NCBI GenBank assembly: GCA_049282265.1
Contig: JBAPTR010000162.1
Coordinates: 1-64,000 of the forward strand
From: CAYUCJ01 sp049282265
GTDB taxonomy: Bacteria; Desulfobacterota; DSM-4660; Desulfatiglandales; Desulfatiglandaceae
Length of the DNA: 64,000 nucleotides
Direction: 5' to 3'
A program made the position numbers and the translations under genes. The notes under the pieces are model-generated. The model searched no databases. It was not told the origin of the DNA and saw nothing but the letters and a program-made list of their open reading frames with translations. How positions within the stretch are numbered: the stretch's first letter is position 1; every line of letters starts with the position of its first letter. This document shows positions 33,476 to 42,880 of the stretch, in pieces.

Positions 33476-36400
33476 TCGTCAATCAGTTAGCTCTCAAACG
33501 TCAGATGACGGTCCTGGCGCTGCTCGTCCTGATTGTTGTCGCGGGCGTCTATTGCTATGAGACCCTGCCCCGCGAATCCTTTCCGGATATCACCATTCCT
33601 TATGTCTTCGTCACCGCGACCTATGAGGGCGTCAGCCCGGCGGACATGGAAAAACTGATCACCATTCCCATTGAGCGAAAGCTGAAGGGGTTGTCGGACG
33701 TGGAAGAAATCCGATCCACCTCGGCTGAAGGGATTTCCACGGTCGCCGTCAAGTTTCTTCCCACCGTAAACATCGATGATGCGGTCCAAAAAGTCAGGGA
33801 CAAGGTAGACCAGGCAAAGAAGGACCTGCCCGCGGATCTCGCCGATGACCCTTCCATCCGGGAAGTCAACTTTTCAGACCTGCCGGTCATCCGTGTCGTC
33901 CTCTCGGGCCCCTTCAGCCTGCGCCGCCTCCAGAAGTTCGCCGAGGATCTTGAGGACCGTATTGAATCGGTCAGAGGTGTTCTGGATGTCCAGCTTTCGG
34001 GCGGTCTGGAGCGTGAAATCCATGTGGAATTTGATCTGGACCGGGTGGCCGCCTACAAGGTCCCCTTCTCCCGCCTCATCAATGCCGTCACCAAGAGCAA
34101 CGTCAATATGCCGGGAGGCAGCATGGATATCGGGGAGGGCAAATACCTGGTCCGGGTCCCTGATGATTTCAAGCACCCTTCTGAAATTTTTTCCATCGTC
34201 GCCTTCGTTCGGAACGGCAAGCAGGTCTACCTGCGGGATCTGGCCTTTATCAGGGACAGCTATAAAGATCCCCTGACACGCAGCAGGATTAACGGCCGGG
34301 AAAGCGTCACCCTTTCCGTTCAGAAAAGGAGCGGCGAGAATATCGTCCGTGTGACTGATGAGGTAAAGCGCGTGGTGAAAGAAATGCGGCCGCTGCTTCC
34401 ACCTACCCTCAAGATCGACCTGACATCCGATATGTCCAATGACGTTCGGCTTATGGTTTCAGACCTGGAAAACAACATCCTCTCAGGGCTGATTCTCGTC
34501 CTGGCCGTTATTTTCGTCTTTATTGGCGGCCGCTCGGCCTTGTTCGTGGCCCTTGCCATTCCCTACTCTATGTTCTTGACATTTGCCATCCTGACGGGTT
34601 TCGACATCACCCTCAACATGGTCGTCCTTTTTTCGCTCATCCTGTCGCTGGGCATGCTTGTGGATAACGGGATCGTTATCGTGGAGAATATCTACAGACA
34701 CATGCAGGAAGGTGAATCGCGTCAGGACGCCGCAAGCAACGGCACCAATGAAGTAGCCTGGCCGGTGATCACCTCTACGCTGACGACCCTGGGGGCTTTT
34801 TTCCCCATGCTCTTCTGGCCGGGTATCATGGGGCAATTTATGCGATATCTTCCCGAGACCCTGATCATGGCGCTCTCTTCTTCCCTGTTCGTGGCCCTCG
34901 TCATCAACCCCGTACTTTCGGCCAGGTACCAGACGGCCAAGATCCGAGAGGCAGCCCGGAATAAGAAAAAGGCAAAGGAATCCTTCATCAAGAGGGTCTA
35001 CCTTCACCTGCTGGTGTGGTCCTTGAAACACCGCCTGCTGATTGTTATTGTTTCTTTTCTGCTCCTGGTCGGTTCCATCATGGCTTTTGCAGAATTTGGA
35101 AAGGGCACCGAATTTTTCCCCCAGACCGAACCCAAGCGTGCTTACGTGAATATCAAGGCGCCTGAGGGGACCAACCTGGACGCATCCGACAGGCTGGTCT
35201 CCGGGATTGAGAAGATCGTATCGCAGTACAAAGACATCCGCTTCGTCATTTCCAACATCGGTGCCGTGGGTGGAGACCCCTTTTCACAAGGTGGAACGGG
35301 AACGCACATCAGCCGTGTGGCCCTGGACTTCAAGGATTTTCATGACCGCTCCCGCCCTTCTTCCGAAATCGTCAAAGAAATACGGCGGAAGATACTCGAC
35401 ACGATAAAGGGAGCTGAGGTTCAGGTGGAGAAGGAAGAGGAAGGGCCACCCACGGGTCCACCGGTCAACATCGAAATCTCGGGCAAAGACATCCTGACCC
35501 TGGGGGCCCTGGCTGCGCAGGTACGCGAAAAGATCGCGGACATCCCGGGTCTGGTGGATCTCAAGGACAATTTTGTCAAAGGCAAACCCGAGATCAGGGT
35601 GCGGGTGAACAAGGAAAAGGCCGCCTTGCTGGGGCTGGACACCTACACCATCGCCTACACCGTCAAGGCGGCAATCAACGGGGTCAAGGTGGGTGTTTTC
35701 AGGGAAGGCAAGGAAGAATACGATATCATCGCCCGGCTGCCCGACCGGGACAGGCATTCCGTGGAAAGCCTCAGACGCATTACGGTCTCCGGTCCAAACG
35801 GAGAGCCGATTCCCCTGACCAGCCTGGCTGAGGTCTCCGTGGCCAGCGGGTTGGGTGCCATCATGCGCTTGGACCAGAAGAGAGTCGTTACGGTCTCGGG
35901 GAACGTCTCCGGACGGCTCGCCAATGATGTGATTCGCGACATAGGGTCACGTCTGAAGAACGATTTTGAGTGGCCCCGCGGATATTCCTACAGTTTCACA
36001 GGAGAGCAAAAAGAACAGGACAGCGCCAAAGCCTTTCTGGGCAAGGCGTTTTTGGCCACCCTTTTCATCATTTTCATCATCCTCATTACCCAGTTCAATT
36101 CCTTTGTGACGCCGTTCATTATCCTCACTTCGGTCCTGCTTTCCCTGATCGGCGTTTTCTTCGGCCTCCTTGTCACCGGAACCGCCTTCGGCATCATCAT
36201 GACCGGCATCGGGGTCATCAGCCTTGCCGGCGTGGTGGTCAACAATGCCATCGTCCTGATCGATTATTACGAGCAGCTCATGGCGAGAGGACTCTCTTCC
36301 CTGGAGGCCTTGAAACAGGCGGGTCTGGTACGGTTTCGTCCGGTCATGCTGACAGCCATCACCACCATTCTGGGGTTGATCCCCATGGCGACGGGCATCA

Positions 36401-36588
36401 GTTTTGATTTCCGGCACCTGGTTTGGGACATCGGCGGTGAATCCTCTCAGTGGTGGGGCCCCATGGCAGTGGCGGTCATTTTCGGCCTTGCCGTCGCCAC
36501 CCTGCTCACCCTCATCGTCGTCCCGGTCCTCTGCTCTCTGGCCAGGAGTTTCAAAGGGTGGCGGGAAAGCGGCCGGGCAGAAGGCTGA
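33472..36588 (+). CDS. RND-family efflux transporter, inner-membrane subunit
   Basis: A 1038-aa AcrB/HAE1-type proton-driven pump with two six-helix halves and large periplasmic loops. TM4 has LGMLVDNGIVIVENIYRHM, carrying one Asp where AcrB has Asp-Asp. The second half has GVISLAGVVVNNAIVLIDYY. VSPADMEKLITIPIERKLKG is the conserved porter-domain start. The substrate is unknown; the single-Asp VDNG form is common in uncharacterised HAE1 pumps. No TolC-type outer membrane protein follows, so the pump must use one encoded elsewhere. Confidence 0.95.
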   Translation: MIVNQLALKRQMTVLALLVLIVVAGVYCYETLPRESFPDITIPYVFVTATYEGVSPADMEKLITIPIERKLKGLSDVEEIRSTSAEGISTVAVKFLPTVNIDDAVQKVRDKVDQAKKDLPADLADDPSIREVNFSDLPVIRVVLSGPFSLRRLQKFAEDLEDRIESVRGVLDVQLSGGLEREIHVEFDLDRVAAYKVPFSRLINAVTKSNVNMPGGSMDIGEGKYLVRVPDDFKHPSEIFSIVAFVRNGKQVYLRDLAFIRDSYKDPLTRSRINGRESVTLSVQKRSGENIVRVTDEVKRVVKEMRPLLPPTLKIDLTSDMSNDVRLMVSDLENNILSGLILVLAVIFVFIGGRSALFVALAIPYSMFLTFAILTGFDITLNMVVLFSLILSLGMLVDNGIVIVENIYRHMQEGESRQDAASNGTNEVAWPVITSTLTTLGAFFPMLFWPGIMGQFMRYLPETLIMALSSSLFVALVINPVLSARYQTAKIREAARNKKKAKESFIKRVYLHLLVWSLKHRLLIVIVSFLLLVGSIMAFAEFGKGTEFFPQTEPKRAYVNIKAPEGTNLDASDRLVSGIEKIVSQYKDIRFVISNIGAVGGDPFSQGGTGTHISRVALDFKDFHDRSRPSSEIVKEIRRKILDTIKGAEVQVEKEEEGPPTGPPVNIEISGKDILTLGALAAQVREKIADIPGLVDLKDNFVKGKPEIRVRVNKEKAALLGLDTYTIAYTVKAAINGVKVGVFREGKEEYDIIARLPDRDRHSVESLRRITVSGPNGEPIPLTSLAEVSVASGLGAIMRLDQKRVVTVSGNVSGRLANDVIRDIGSRLKNDFEWPRGYSYSFTGEQKEQDSAKAFLGKAFLATLFIIFIILITQFNSFVTPFIILTSVLLSLIGVFFGLLVTGTAFGIIMTGIGVISLAGVVVNNAIVLIDYYEQLMARGLSSLEALKQAGLVRFRPVMLTAITTILGLIPMATGISFDFRHLVWDIGGESSQWWGPMAVAVIFGLAVATLLTLIVVPVLCSLARSFKGWRESGRAEG

Positions 36589-36748
36589 ACCTCCTTTGAT
36601 CATTTGAAGGCCTGATTCACCATCTCGCTACGAAGATCGGTGAGAAACCCGGGCTGGACACCCTTGAAAACCCACCGAAAATGCTTAAAATATTTCACAC
36701 CGTTTACGTTTCTTCTTTTCCGGTTGACTGGCCCGGGCTTCACGAATT

Positions 36749-37012
36749 CTTATGACTTCCTAAAAAGCTGGTTTATGCCGCAACCGGCAGCCTGTTAGGA
36801 ACGAAGTGGAGGAGAACCTGACACTCTTTTTCAGACACTTTCTAAGCGCTCCGGAGGAGATGGACGGCTATTTGGGGTTTAAGGGCAGCTATTAAAGAGC
36901 CCAGGACTTCCGGAGGCGTAAACCCCAAATAGCCGTCCATGTAGGAGTGAGTTGCCAAGTGCACTATGAGAAAGCATCTGAAAAAGACCCTCAGGTTCTC
37001 CTCCTGAGCTCC
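36749..37012. repeat. Palindromic intergenic element, copy 5 (reverse orientation)
   Basis: This element lies between the RND pump and the phosphate transporter. The inner arms are a perfect 22-bp inverted repeat, 36860-36881 with 36919-36940 (core GGACGGCTATTTGGGGTTTA), separated by 37 nt. The outer arms TCTTTTTCAGACACTTTCT and AGAAAGCATCTGAAAAAGA pair with two mismatches. The left end has TTATGACTTC and AAAAAGCTGGTTTATGCCGC, the reverse complement of the right ends of copies 1 and 2. No gene was found in 36589-37110. Confidence 0.88.
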
Positions 37013-37110
37013 GGTGAATCAAACAACTTCGTTCAATTTTGGTGAAGCCGGGAGTCCCCGGCAGAAGGACCATATTGATTTATGCAGTTTGACTTGAAGG
37101 GTATTGATTG

Positions 37111-39360
37111 ATGGATCTGTATTTTTTTGCGGTGATTCTGCTGGCCGGATTTGCCGCCGTTGATCTGATGGTCGGCGTGAGCAATGACGCCGTGAATTTC
37201 CTGAATTCCGCGATCGGTTCCAAAGTGGCGCCCCGTTACGTCATCATGATCATTGCCAGCCTGGGCATACTCGCCGGGGTGACATTCTCCAGCGGCATGA
37301 TGGAAGTGGCAAGAAAGGGGATCTTCCATCCCCAGTTCTTCCTTATGCCCGAATTGATTACCATCTTCCTGGCAGTCATGTTTGCCGACGTACTCCTTCT
37401 GGATCTCTTCAACACCTTCGGCCTGCCCACGTCGACCACGGTCTCCATTGTTTTCGAACTCCTGGGGGCTGCAGTGGCGGTTTCTCTTTTCAAGATCCAT
37501 CAGGCCGGGGAGAATTATGCCACGCTTGTACAGTATATCAACACGGGCAAGGCCCTGGCCATCATTACGGGCATCCTTCTCTCCGTGGTCGTGGCCTTTG
37601 TTTCCGGTGTCATTTTTCAGTTCATGACCCGGCTCCTCTTCACATTCGACTTTTCCTCAAAACTCCGTCGATATGGCGGGATCTGGGGGGGGGCTGCCCT
37701 TTCCCTGATCACCTATTTCATTCTCATCAAGGGGGCCAAGGGGGCCTCTTTTATTACGCCTGAGACCGTCTCCTGGATAAATACGCATGCACTTGTCATC
37801 CTCTCATGCAGCTTTCTATTCTTTGGCGCTGTCTTTCAGTTCCTCGCGTTCTTCACACGCATCAATATCCTCAAACCCATCGTTCTCGCCGGCACCTTTG
37901 CCCTCGCCATGGCCTTTGCAGCAAATGATCTTGTCAATTTCATCGGCGTTCCCCTGGCAGGCATAGAGGCCTTCCAAATCGCTTCAGCCTCGGGAAATCC
38001 TTTGACCGTCGCCATGGAAGCCCTCCAGAATCCCATACAAACCAATACATTGCTGCTCCTCCTTGCCGGCGGCATCATGGTGGGAACTCTCTGGATTTCC
38101 AGAAAAGCAAGAACGGTGACAAAAACGGAGGTCAGCCTTGGCCGTCAGGATGAAGGATTCGAACGGTTTGGATCATTCGTCATATCCAGGATCATCGTCA
38201 GGATGGTTTATACCTTTTTCGAGTTTTTCGGGAAACTGACACCTGCTTCCCTGAAAAAGGGACTCGCCGCCCGGCTGGATCCGGAAGTCTACCGTCCCGC
38301 TCCTGCCGTGGATGGAGAAGTGCCGTCCTTTGATCTCCTCAGGGCATCCGTCAATCTCATCCTGGCAAGTACGCTCGTTTCATTCGCCACATCGTTAAAG
38401 CTTCCCCTTTCCACAACCTATGTGACGTTCATGGTCGCCATGGGGACCTCCTTTTCGGACCAGGCCTGGGGAAGGGAAAGCGCCGTCTACAGGGTGACCG
38501 GTGTCATCACCGTCATAGGTGGGTGGTTTTTTACGGCCCTCGCCGCTTTTACGATCTCCCTCGTTTTCGGGTTTTTTCTGGTGGCATTTGAGCTGCCCGC
38601 CATCCTGGTCCTGATGGCTTTTTTGTTTTGGGTCATCTACTCCACCTATCGCTTTCACCGGAAGAAAGTTAAAGAAGAAAAGGAGCTAGAGGCGATCAGC
38701 CTCAAAGAGGTGGTCGACGTCGATTCGGCTATACGATCCAATTTTGAGCAAACCGGCCGTTTTCTAAAGAATATCAGCGATAACCTCGGAGTCTGTTTTG
38801 AGGCAGCCTTTTCAGAAGATCACCAGAGAATTCGCAGTACCAGAAGTGAGTCCGGCAGGATCCAGAAATGGGCGAATACGCTTGTGGCGAATCTGTTTAA
38901 CACCCTTTCACTCATTCAGGGGGAAAACGTCAATGCCGCTCAAAACTATCTGCCCACCATAAGATCCCTCCAGGAGATTGCAGAAAGTCACCGGGACGTT
39001 ATCCTGCGCACCCATGCGCATTTCGAAAACTATCATACCGGTTTTCTGACAGATCAGAAGGAAGAACTGGGTCATGTGAAGGCCTATATGACCCGCCTTT
39101 TGTGGAATACGTCCATCATGCTGTTGCGAAGGAAAAAGGTAGATTATGATTACATTGCCAATCAATGCCGGAGATTGAAAGACCTTGTTTCCGAATGCGA
39201 GAAGAAAGAAATCCGGCGAATACAGAATGCTGAATCAAAGACACGCCTCAGTATGCTTTATTACGGCTTTCTGGAAGACTGCGTTAAGATATCCGAGGAA
39301 ACCAAGAATCTGCTCGAGATATTCAGAGAATCTTTCGGGCAGAAAAACGTTGGCTCATAA
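37111..39360 (+). CDS. pit: Inorganic phosphate transporter (Pit family) with long C-terminal cytoplasmic domain
   Basis: A 749-aa PiT-family permease. The first signature is VGVSNDAVNFLNSAIGSKVA, and the second repeat has FAANDLVNFIGVPLAGIEAF; PTSTTVSIVFELLGAA and PLSTTYVTFMVAMGTSFSD are the paired conserved helices. Residues to about 520 are the membrane part. The remaining 220 residues are a helical, charged domain (VDSAIRSNFEQTGRFLKNIS and onwards), resembling PhoU-type bundles in character, which makes the protein much longer than the usual 400-500 aa. A DUF47/PhoU-like gene follows 12 bp later and is probably its regulator. TTG 37108 is an alternative start. Confidence 0.92.
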   Translation: MDLYFFAVILLAGFAAVDLMVGVSNDAVNFLNSAIGSKVAPRYVIMIIASLGILAGVTFSSGMMEVARKGIFHPQFFLMPELITIFLAVMFADVLLLDLFNTFGLPTSTTVSIVFELLGAAVAVSLFKIHQAGENYATLVQYINTGKALAIITGILLSVVVAFVSGVIFQFMTRLLFTFDFSSKLRRYGGIWGGAALSLITYFILIKGAKGASFITPETVSWINTHALVILSCSFLFFGAVFQFLAFFTRINILKPIVLAGTFALAMAFAANDLVNFIGVPLAGIEAFQIASASGNPLTVAMEALQNPIQTNTLLLLLAGGIMVGTLWISRKARTVTKTEVSLGRQDEGFERFGSFVISRIIVRMVYTFFEFFGKLTPASLKKGLAARLDPEVYRPAPAVDGEVPSFDLLRASVNLILASTLVSFATSLKLPLSTTYVTFMVAMGTSFSDQAWGRESAVYRVTGVITVIGGWFFTALAAFTISLVFGFFLVAFELPAILVLMAFLFWVIYSTYRFHRKKVKEEKELEAISLKEVVDVDSAIRSNFEQTGRFLKNISDNLGVCFEAAFSEDHQRIRSTRSESGRIQKWANTLVANLFNTLSLIQGENVNAAQNYLPTIRSLQEIAESHRDVILRTHAHFENYHTGFLTDQKEELGHVKAYMTRLLWNTSIMLLRRKKVDYDYIANQCRRLKDLVSECEKKEIRRIQNAESKTRLSMLYYGFLEDCVKISEETKNLLEIFRESFGQKNVGS

Positions 39361-39372
39361 CAGGAGGCCGCC

Positions 39373-40059
39373 ATGCGTATTCCCTTTGTTTCAAAACCCA
39401 TGACTTCATACTTTGATGATCTGCTCGAACATGCCGAAAAGGTCAAGGAGTGCGGCTGGGCCTTTCAGCAGGCCATTGAATGTTTTGCATCCGCGCAATG
39501 TCAGGAGTTCGAAGAGTACAGAAGAGAAGTGACCAACCTGGAGAGTGAGGCCGATGCCATCAAGCGCAGGATACGCGGTCATCTGCCTCACGGCACCAAG
39601 ATGCCCGTTTCCCGCTTTGAGTTCTTCATGTATATCCGGGAACAGGACAAGGTGCTTGACTCGGTCCAGGATTCGCTGAACTGGATATCTTACCGGACTA
39701 TCCCTGCCATCTCCGAGGCTATGGAAAAGCACCTCTTCCTGCTAGTGGATGCCGTCCTCGAACCGATGGAAGACTTGAGCAGGATGGTGACGGAGGCAAA
39801 AAGATACTTTGAAAACTACTCGGAAAAGCAGCGAAAGATTGTAAAATCCATCATCCACAATCTTCGGAAGAGAGAACATGAAGCCGACCAGATGGAAGAT
39901 GAATTCAAGATCCAGGTTTTTGCCACCGAGAAAGACCCGGTGGGCCTGTTTCATCTCGTCAGGCTGGCTGAAACCATCGGCTCCATAGCCGATCATGCCG
40001 AAAATGCCGGCGATATGATGCGGGCCATGATTGCGAAGAAGAAAGGGATGCCTTCCTAA
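39373..40059 (+). CDS. DUF47/PhoU-like phosphate transport regulator (TIGR00153 family)
   Basis: A 228-aa all-helical protein of the DUF47 family. The opening FDDLLEHAEKVKECGWAFQQ, the ESEADAIKRRIRGHLPHGTK segment and the C-terminal LRKREHEADQMEDEFKIQVF are typical. RLAETIGSIADHAENAGDMM resembles the PhoU metal-binding E/DxxxD repeats. These proteins are encoded directly after Pit transporters and modulate their activity, as here. Confidence 0.9.
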   Translation: MRIPFVSKPMTSYFDDLLEHAEKVKECGWAFQQAIECFASAQCQEFEEYRREVTNLESEADAIKRRIRGHLPHGTKMPVSRFEFFMYIREQDKVLDSVQDSLNWISYRTIPAISEAMEKHLFLLVDAVLEPMEDLSRMVTEAKRYFENYSEKQRKIVKSIIHNLRKREHEADQMEDEFKIQVFATEKDPVGLFHLVRLAETIGSIADHAENAGDMMRAMIAKKKGMPS

Positions 40060-40089
40060 AACCGAGTCCGAAACGCGTTTTTAGGACAA

Positions 40090-40106
40090 TCCCGCCGACG
40101 GCGGGA
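40090..40106. repeat. Short perfect G+C-rich hairpin after the DUF47 gene
   Basis: TCCCGCCG-A-CGGCGGGA is a perfect 17-nt palindrome 30 bp after the stop, in the gap between convergent genes. No T-run follows on either strand, so it is either a REP-like unit or a weak bidirectional terminator. Confidence 0.5.
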
Positions 40107-40171
40107 ATGATGCCTTGATGGTGGATCAGGGCCCCGCGTGGCCCAGGATTCCCGCAAGGCTCCAAATCGGC

Positions 40172-41374
40172 TTAGATCGCGGCCAGTTTAAGAACCGTGA
40201 TCTCAGATGGCACACCCACGCGGACGGGCGGGCCCCAGTAACCGGTACCTCGGCTCACATAGATCCGTGTCTTTCTGAATTGGTGCAGACCCGCCACGAA
40301 AGGCTGAATGAGTCCAATAAAAAAATTCCACGGGAAAAACTGCCCACCATGCGTATGGCCGGAAATCTGAAAGTCAAAACCGGCTCTGGCAGCTCCTGAA
40401 ATGCTTTTGGGCTGGTGGGCCAGGAGAATTTTCATATCCACCGGCGGCGCCCCCGCTGCAGCCTTCCCTGGATCCGAGCGGTGGCTGGGCATGAAACTGC
40501 CTCCGCGGTAATCGGTCACCCCGCCCACAAGAAGGCGCCCACGACCGCGCGAAATAACGCGGTGTTCGTTCAGGAGGACCGTAAAACCTAGTGTCTGTAT
40601 TTTCTTCACCCATGGAACGACACCGGAATAATACTCATGGTTGCCGGTGACGAAAAAGTTCCCCAGTTCGGATTTCACATCCGCCAGGGGGGCCACATCA
40701 CGGGCCAATTGGGGGACTGTTCCGTCCACCAGATCCCCGGTCAGGGCCACGATATCCGCTCCAAGCCCATTAACCACCCGGACGACCTCCTCCACAAAAG
40801 GACGGCGGATGGTGGGACTTACGTGGATATCGGTGATTTGAACGATCTTAAAACCATCGAGATCAGCAGGAAGGTTGGCCACGGGAATGGTAATTCTTTT
40901 GACCCCCGGGATCTTTTTTGCCTGCGCCACGCCGTAGACGGTCAATACGCCTGCGGCGGCCATCATGCCATAATTGGCACCATTGATTAGAAAGCCCCTT
41001 CGCAACGGATTTTCAGGAACAGCCGCAAGACTCTTCTTCGGCCGGCGACCCCTGAAACCGATCCTCACTATTCTGAAAAAAAGGGCAGGTAATATGAAGA
41101 TGTCCCGGACTATCTGGAATGTGAAAATGAAACTCAGAAAACCAAGTCCCAGATATCCCGACCAGACAAGCACATCGATAGCGGCGTTTTCAATTCCGGC
41201 CCTTCGAAGCAAGAGCGTCACGGGGATGGTAAAGAAGATCGCCACAATGCTCGCACCTATGGCAATTTTCCAGCTGCGACAGAGGGCGGTTTTACCGAAA
41301 AGCCGGCTAGTGAGATAGGTGGCTACTCCACCGGCAAACACAAAAAATATGGCAAGAAAAAGAAATGTTTTCAA
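40172..41374 (-). CDS. Membrane-anchored metallophosphoesterase (YaeI-like)
   Basis: A 400-aa calcineurin-like phosphoesterase with about four N-terminal hydrophobic segments (FLFLAIFFVFAGGVATYL, WKIAIGASIVAIFFTIP, LVWSGYLGLGFLSFIFTF and one after). The metal motifs are complete: VQITDIHVSPT, LTGDLVDG, VTGNHEYYSG, LLAHQP and SGHTHGGQFFPWN. The YaeI/YkuE group acts on phospholipid or UDP-sugar-lipid pyrophosphates at the membrane. Specificity is unknown here. It is convergent with the phosphate genes. Confidence 0.9.
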   Translation of the reverse strand: MKTFLFLAIFFVFAGGVATYLTSRLFGKTALCRSWKIAIGASIVAIFFTIPVTLLLRRAGIENAAIDVLVWSGYLGLGFLSFIFTFQIVRDIFILPALFFRIVRIGFRGRRPKKSLAAVPENPLRRGFLINGANYGMMAAAGVLTVYGVAQAKKIPGVKRITIPVANLPADLDGFKIVQITDIHVSPTIRRPFVEEVVRVVNGLGADIVALTGDLVDGTVPQLARDVAPLADVKSELGNFFVTGNHEYYSGVVPWVKKIQTLGFTVLLNEHRVISRGRGRLLVGGVTDYRGGSFMPSHRSDPGKAAAGAPPVDMKILLAHQPKSISGAARAGFDFQISGHTHGGQFFPWNFFIGLIQPFVAGLHQFRKTRIYVSRGTGYWGPPVRVGVPSEITVLKLAAI

Positions 41375-41659
41375 TGTCTACGCCAGGTCAGGTGCCTCTC
41401 CCATCCCTGGATTACGTCTCACAGGGTGCCCGAGAGCAGGGCGATGCTCGCAGCGGTCCCATCCGTTCACAATACCGTCCTTCTAAACACGGAAGCAGGT
41501 TGCTCTCTTACCACAAATTCTCCAGAATTCAAAGAACTTTGCGCCATATCACTTTTTTTGGACAAGGCCCATTTCTTTCATCAAATTAATATGGTAAGGG
41601 AATAGATCCTGGAAGCCTTGAAAACATATGGGGTGGCGTAGAGAAGATTTGGAGGCTAC

Positions 41660-42871
41660 ATGAAAGAGAAAAAGACCATCGCCGTTGTGGGAACCTTTGA
41701 TTCCAAGGGTGACGAGCACTTGTTTTTAAAGAAACAGATCGAGGCGCGCGGTTGCAGGGCCCTGACCATCAACATAGGGACAGCAAGGCCCTCCCCTTTT
41801 CCCCCTGACCATGATCTCTTCTCTGATGTCGTTCTCGGGAAGGATCTTGCGAACAAGGGTCGTGATGAGATGATCCAGGCTGTTATTTCGGCGGCCAGGG
41901 AACTGATCCGGGAAATCTATGGACGGGGCGAGATCCACGGGATCATCTCAGCAGGCGGCGGCACGGGCACCCACCTGGGCACGCGCATCATGCAGGCTCT
42001 TCCCATGGGCATCCCCAAGGTGATGGTCTCCACGGTGGCCTCCCGGGACATGTCGAAGACCGTGGGCACCAAAGACATCACCATGATGCACAGCGTAACG
42101 GACATCATGGGGATCAACAGCCTGACCGGCGCCGTCCTGGACAAGGCCGCGGCCGCGGTCTCCGCCATGGCCGGGAGCAACTGGAAGAGCGGGGAGCCGA
42201 AAAAGCGCATTGCGCTGACCATGTTCGGGTTCATCACCAGGGCCGCCGAGCAAATCAGAGAGCACCTTGAGGCCCTTGGTTATGAGGTCATTCCCTTTCA
42301 CGCCAACGGCACCGGGGGAAATGCCATGGAAGAACTGGCCAGGGAAGGCAGCTTTGACGGAATACTGGATCTCGCCACCCACGAACTGGCCGACGAGCTA
42401 AAGGGTGGCTACTGCAAGGGGATCGGGCCGTTGCGCCTCGAGCCTATCAACGGCAGGACCGTCCCCCGGTTGGTGGTGCCGGGCGGCCTCGACTGCGCTG
42501 TCCTGGAGTTCACCCGGCAAAACGTCCCCCCGGAGTTCAAGGATCGGAAGGTCTTTTTCTATGATTTCCGTTCGGCCATCCGCCTCAACCTGAAAGAAAC
42601 GTTCAACCTGGCGGAACAGGTTGCCGGAAAGCTGAACCGGGGCCCCTCCACCGTCAGGTTGCTCATCCCCCTGGGCGGCTGGTCAGAGGCCGATCGAGAG
42701 GGGGGGCCGCTTTATGACCCTGATATGCGCGATGCCTTCATAGAAAAATTGAAAGAGAATCTGGCCCCCCAAATCCGTGTCCTGGAAGTGGACAGTCACA
42801 TCAATGATCCGGCCTTTACCCAACTGGCATCATCGACGATGCATGAGATGCTCAATAAAAAAGATGGCTGA
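41660..42871 (+). CDS. Tm-1-like ATP-binding (UPF0261) protein 1
   Basis: A 403-aa protein of the UPF0261/Tm-1 N-terminal family. Key segments are VVGTFDSKGDEHLFLKKQIE, ISAGGGTGTHLGTRIMQALP, VSTVASRDMSKTVGTKDITM, and the late LLIPLGGWSEADREGGPLYD. In plant Tm-1 this region binds ATP; bacterial stand-alone members have no proven activity. GGAGG precedes the ATG. A second, clearly paralogous gene lies at 51130-52365, and the two bracket the phenylphosphate genes. The LysR gene converges on it with a 9-bp gap. Confidence 0.85.
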   Translation: MKEKKTIAVVGTFDSKGDEHLFLKKQIEARGCRALTINIGTARPSPFPPDHDLFSDVVLGKDLANKGRDEMIQAVISAARELIREIYGRGEIHGIISAGGGTGTHLGTRIMQALPMGIPKVMVSTVASRDMSKTVGTKDITMMHSVTDIMGINSLTGAVLDKAAAAVSAMAGSNWKSGEPKKRIALTMFGFITRAAEQIREHLEALGYEVIPFHANGTGGNAMEELAREGSFDGILDLATHELADELKGGYCKGIGPLRLEPINGRTVPRLVVPGGLDCAVLEFTRQNVPPEFKDRKVFFYDFRSAIRLNLKETFNLAEQVAGKLNRGPSTVRLLIPLGGWSEADREGGPLYDPDMRDAFIEKLKENLAPQIRVLEVDSHINDPAFTQLASSTMHEMLNKKDG

Positions 42872-42880
42872 CGGAACGGA

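Noticed and set aside
1..37012. Palindromic repeats as a CRISPR array or insertion sequence
   Set aside because: Copies are dispersed, not evenly spaced, have no spacers or cas genes, and encode no transposase.
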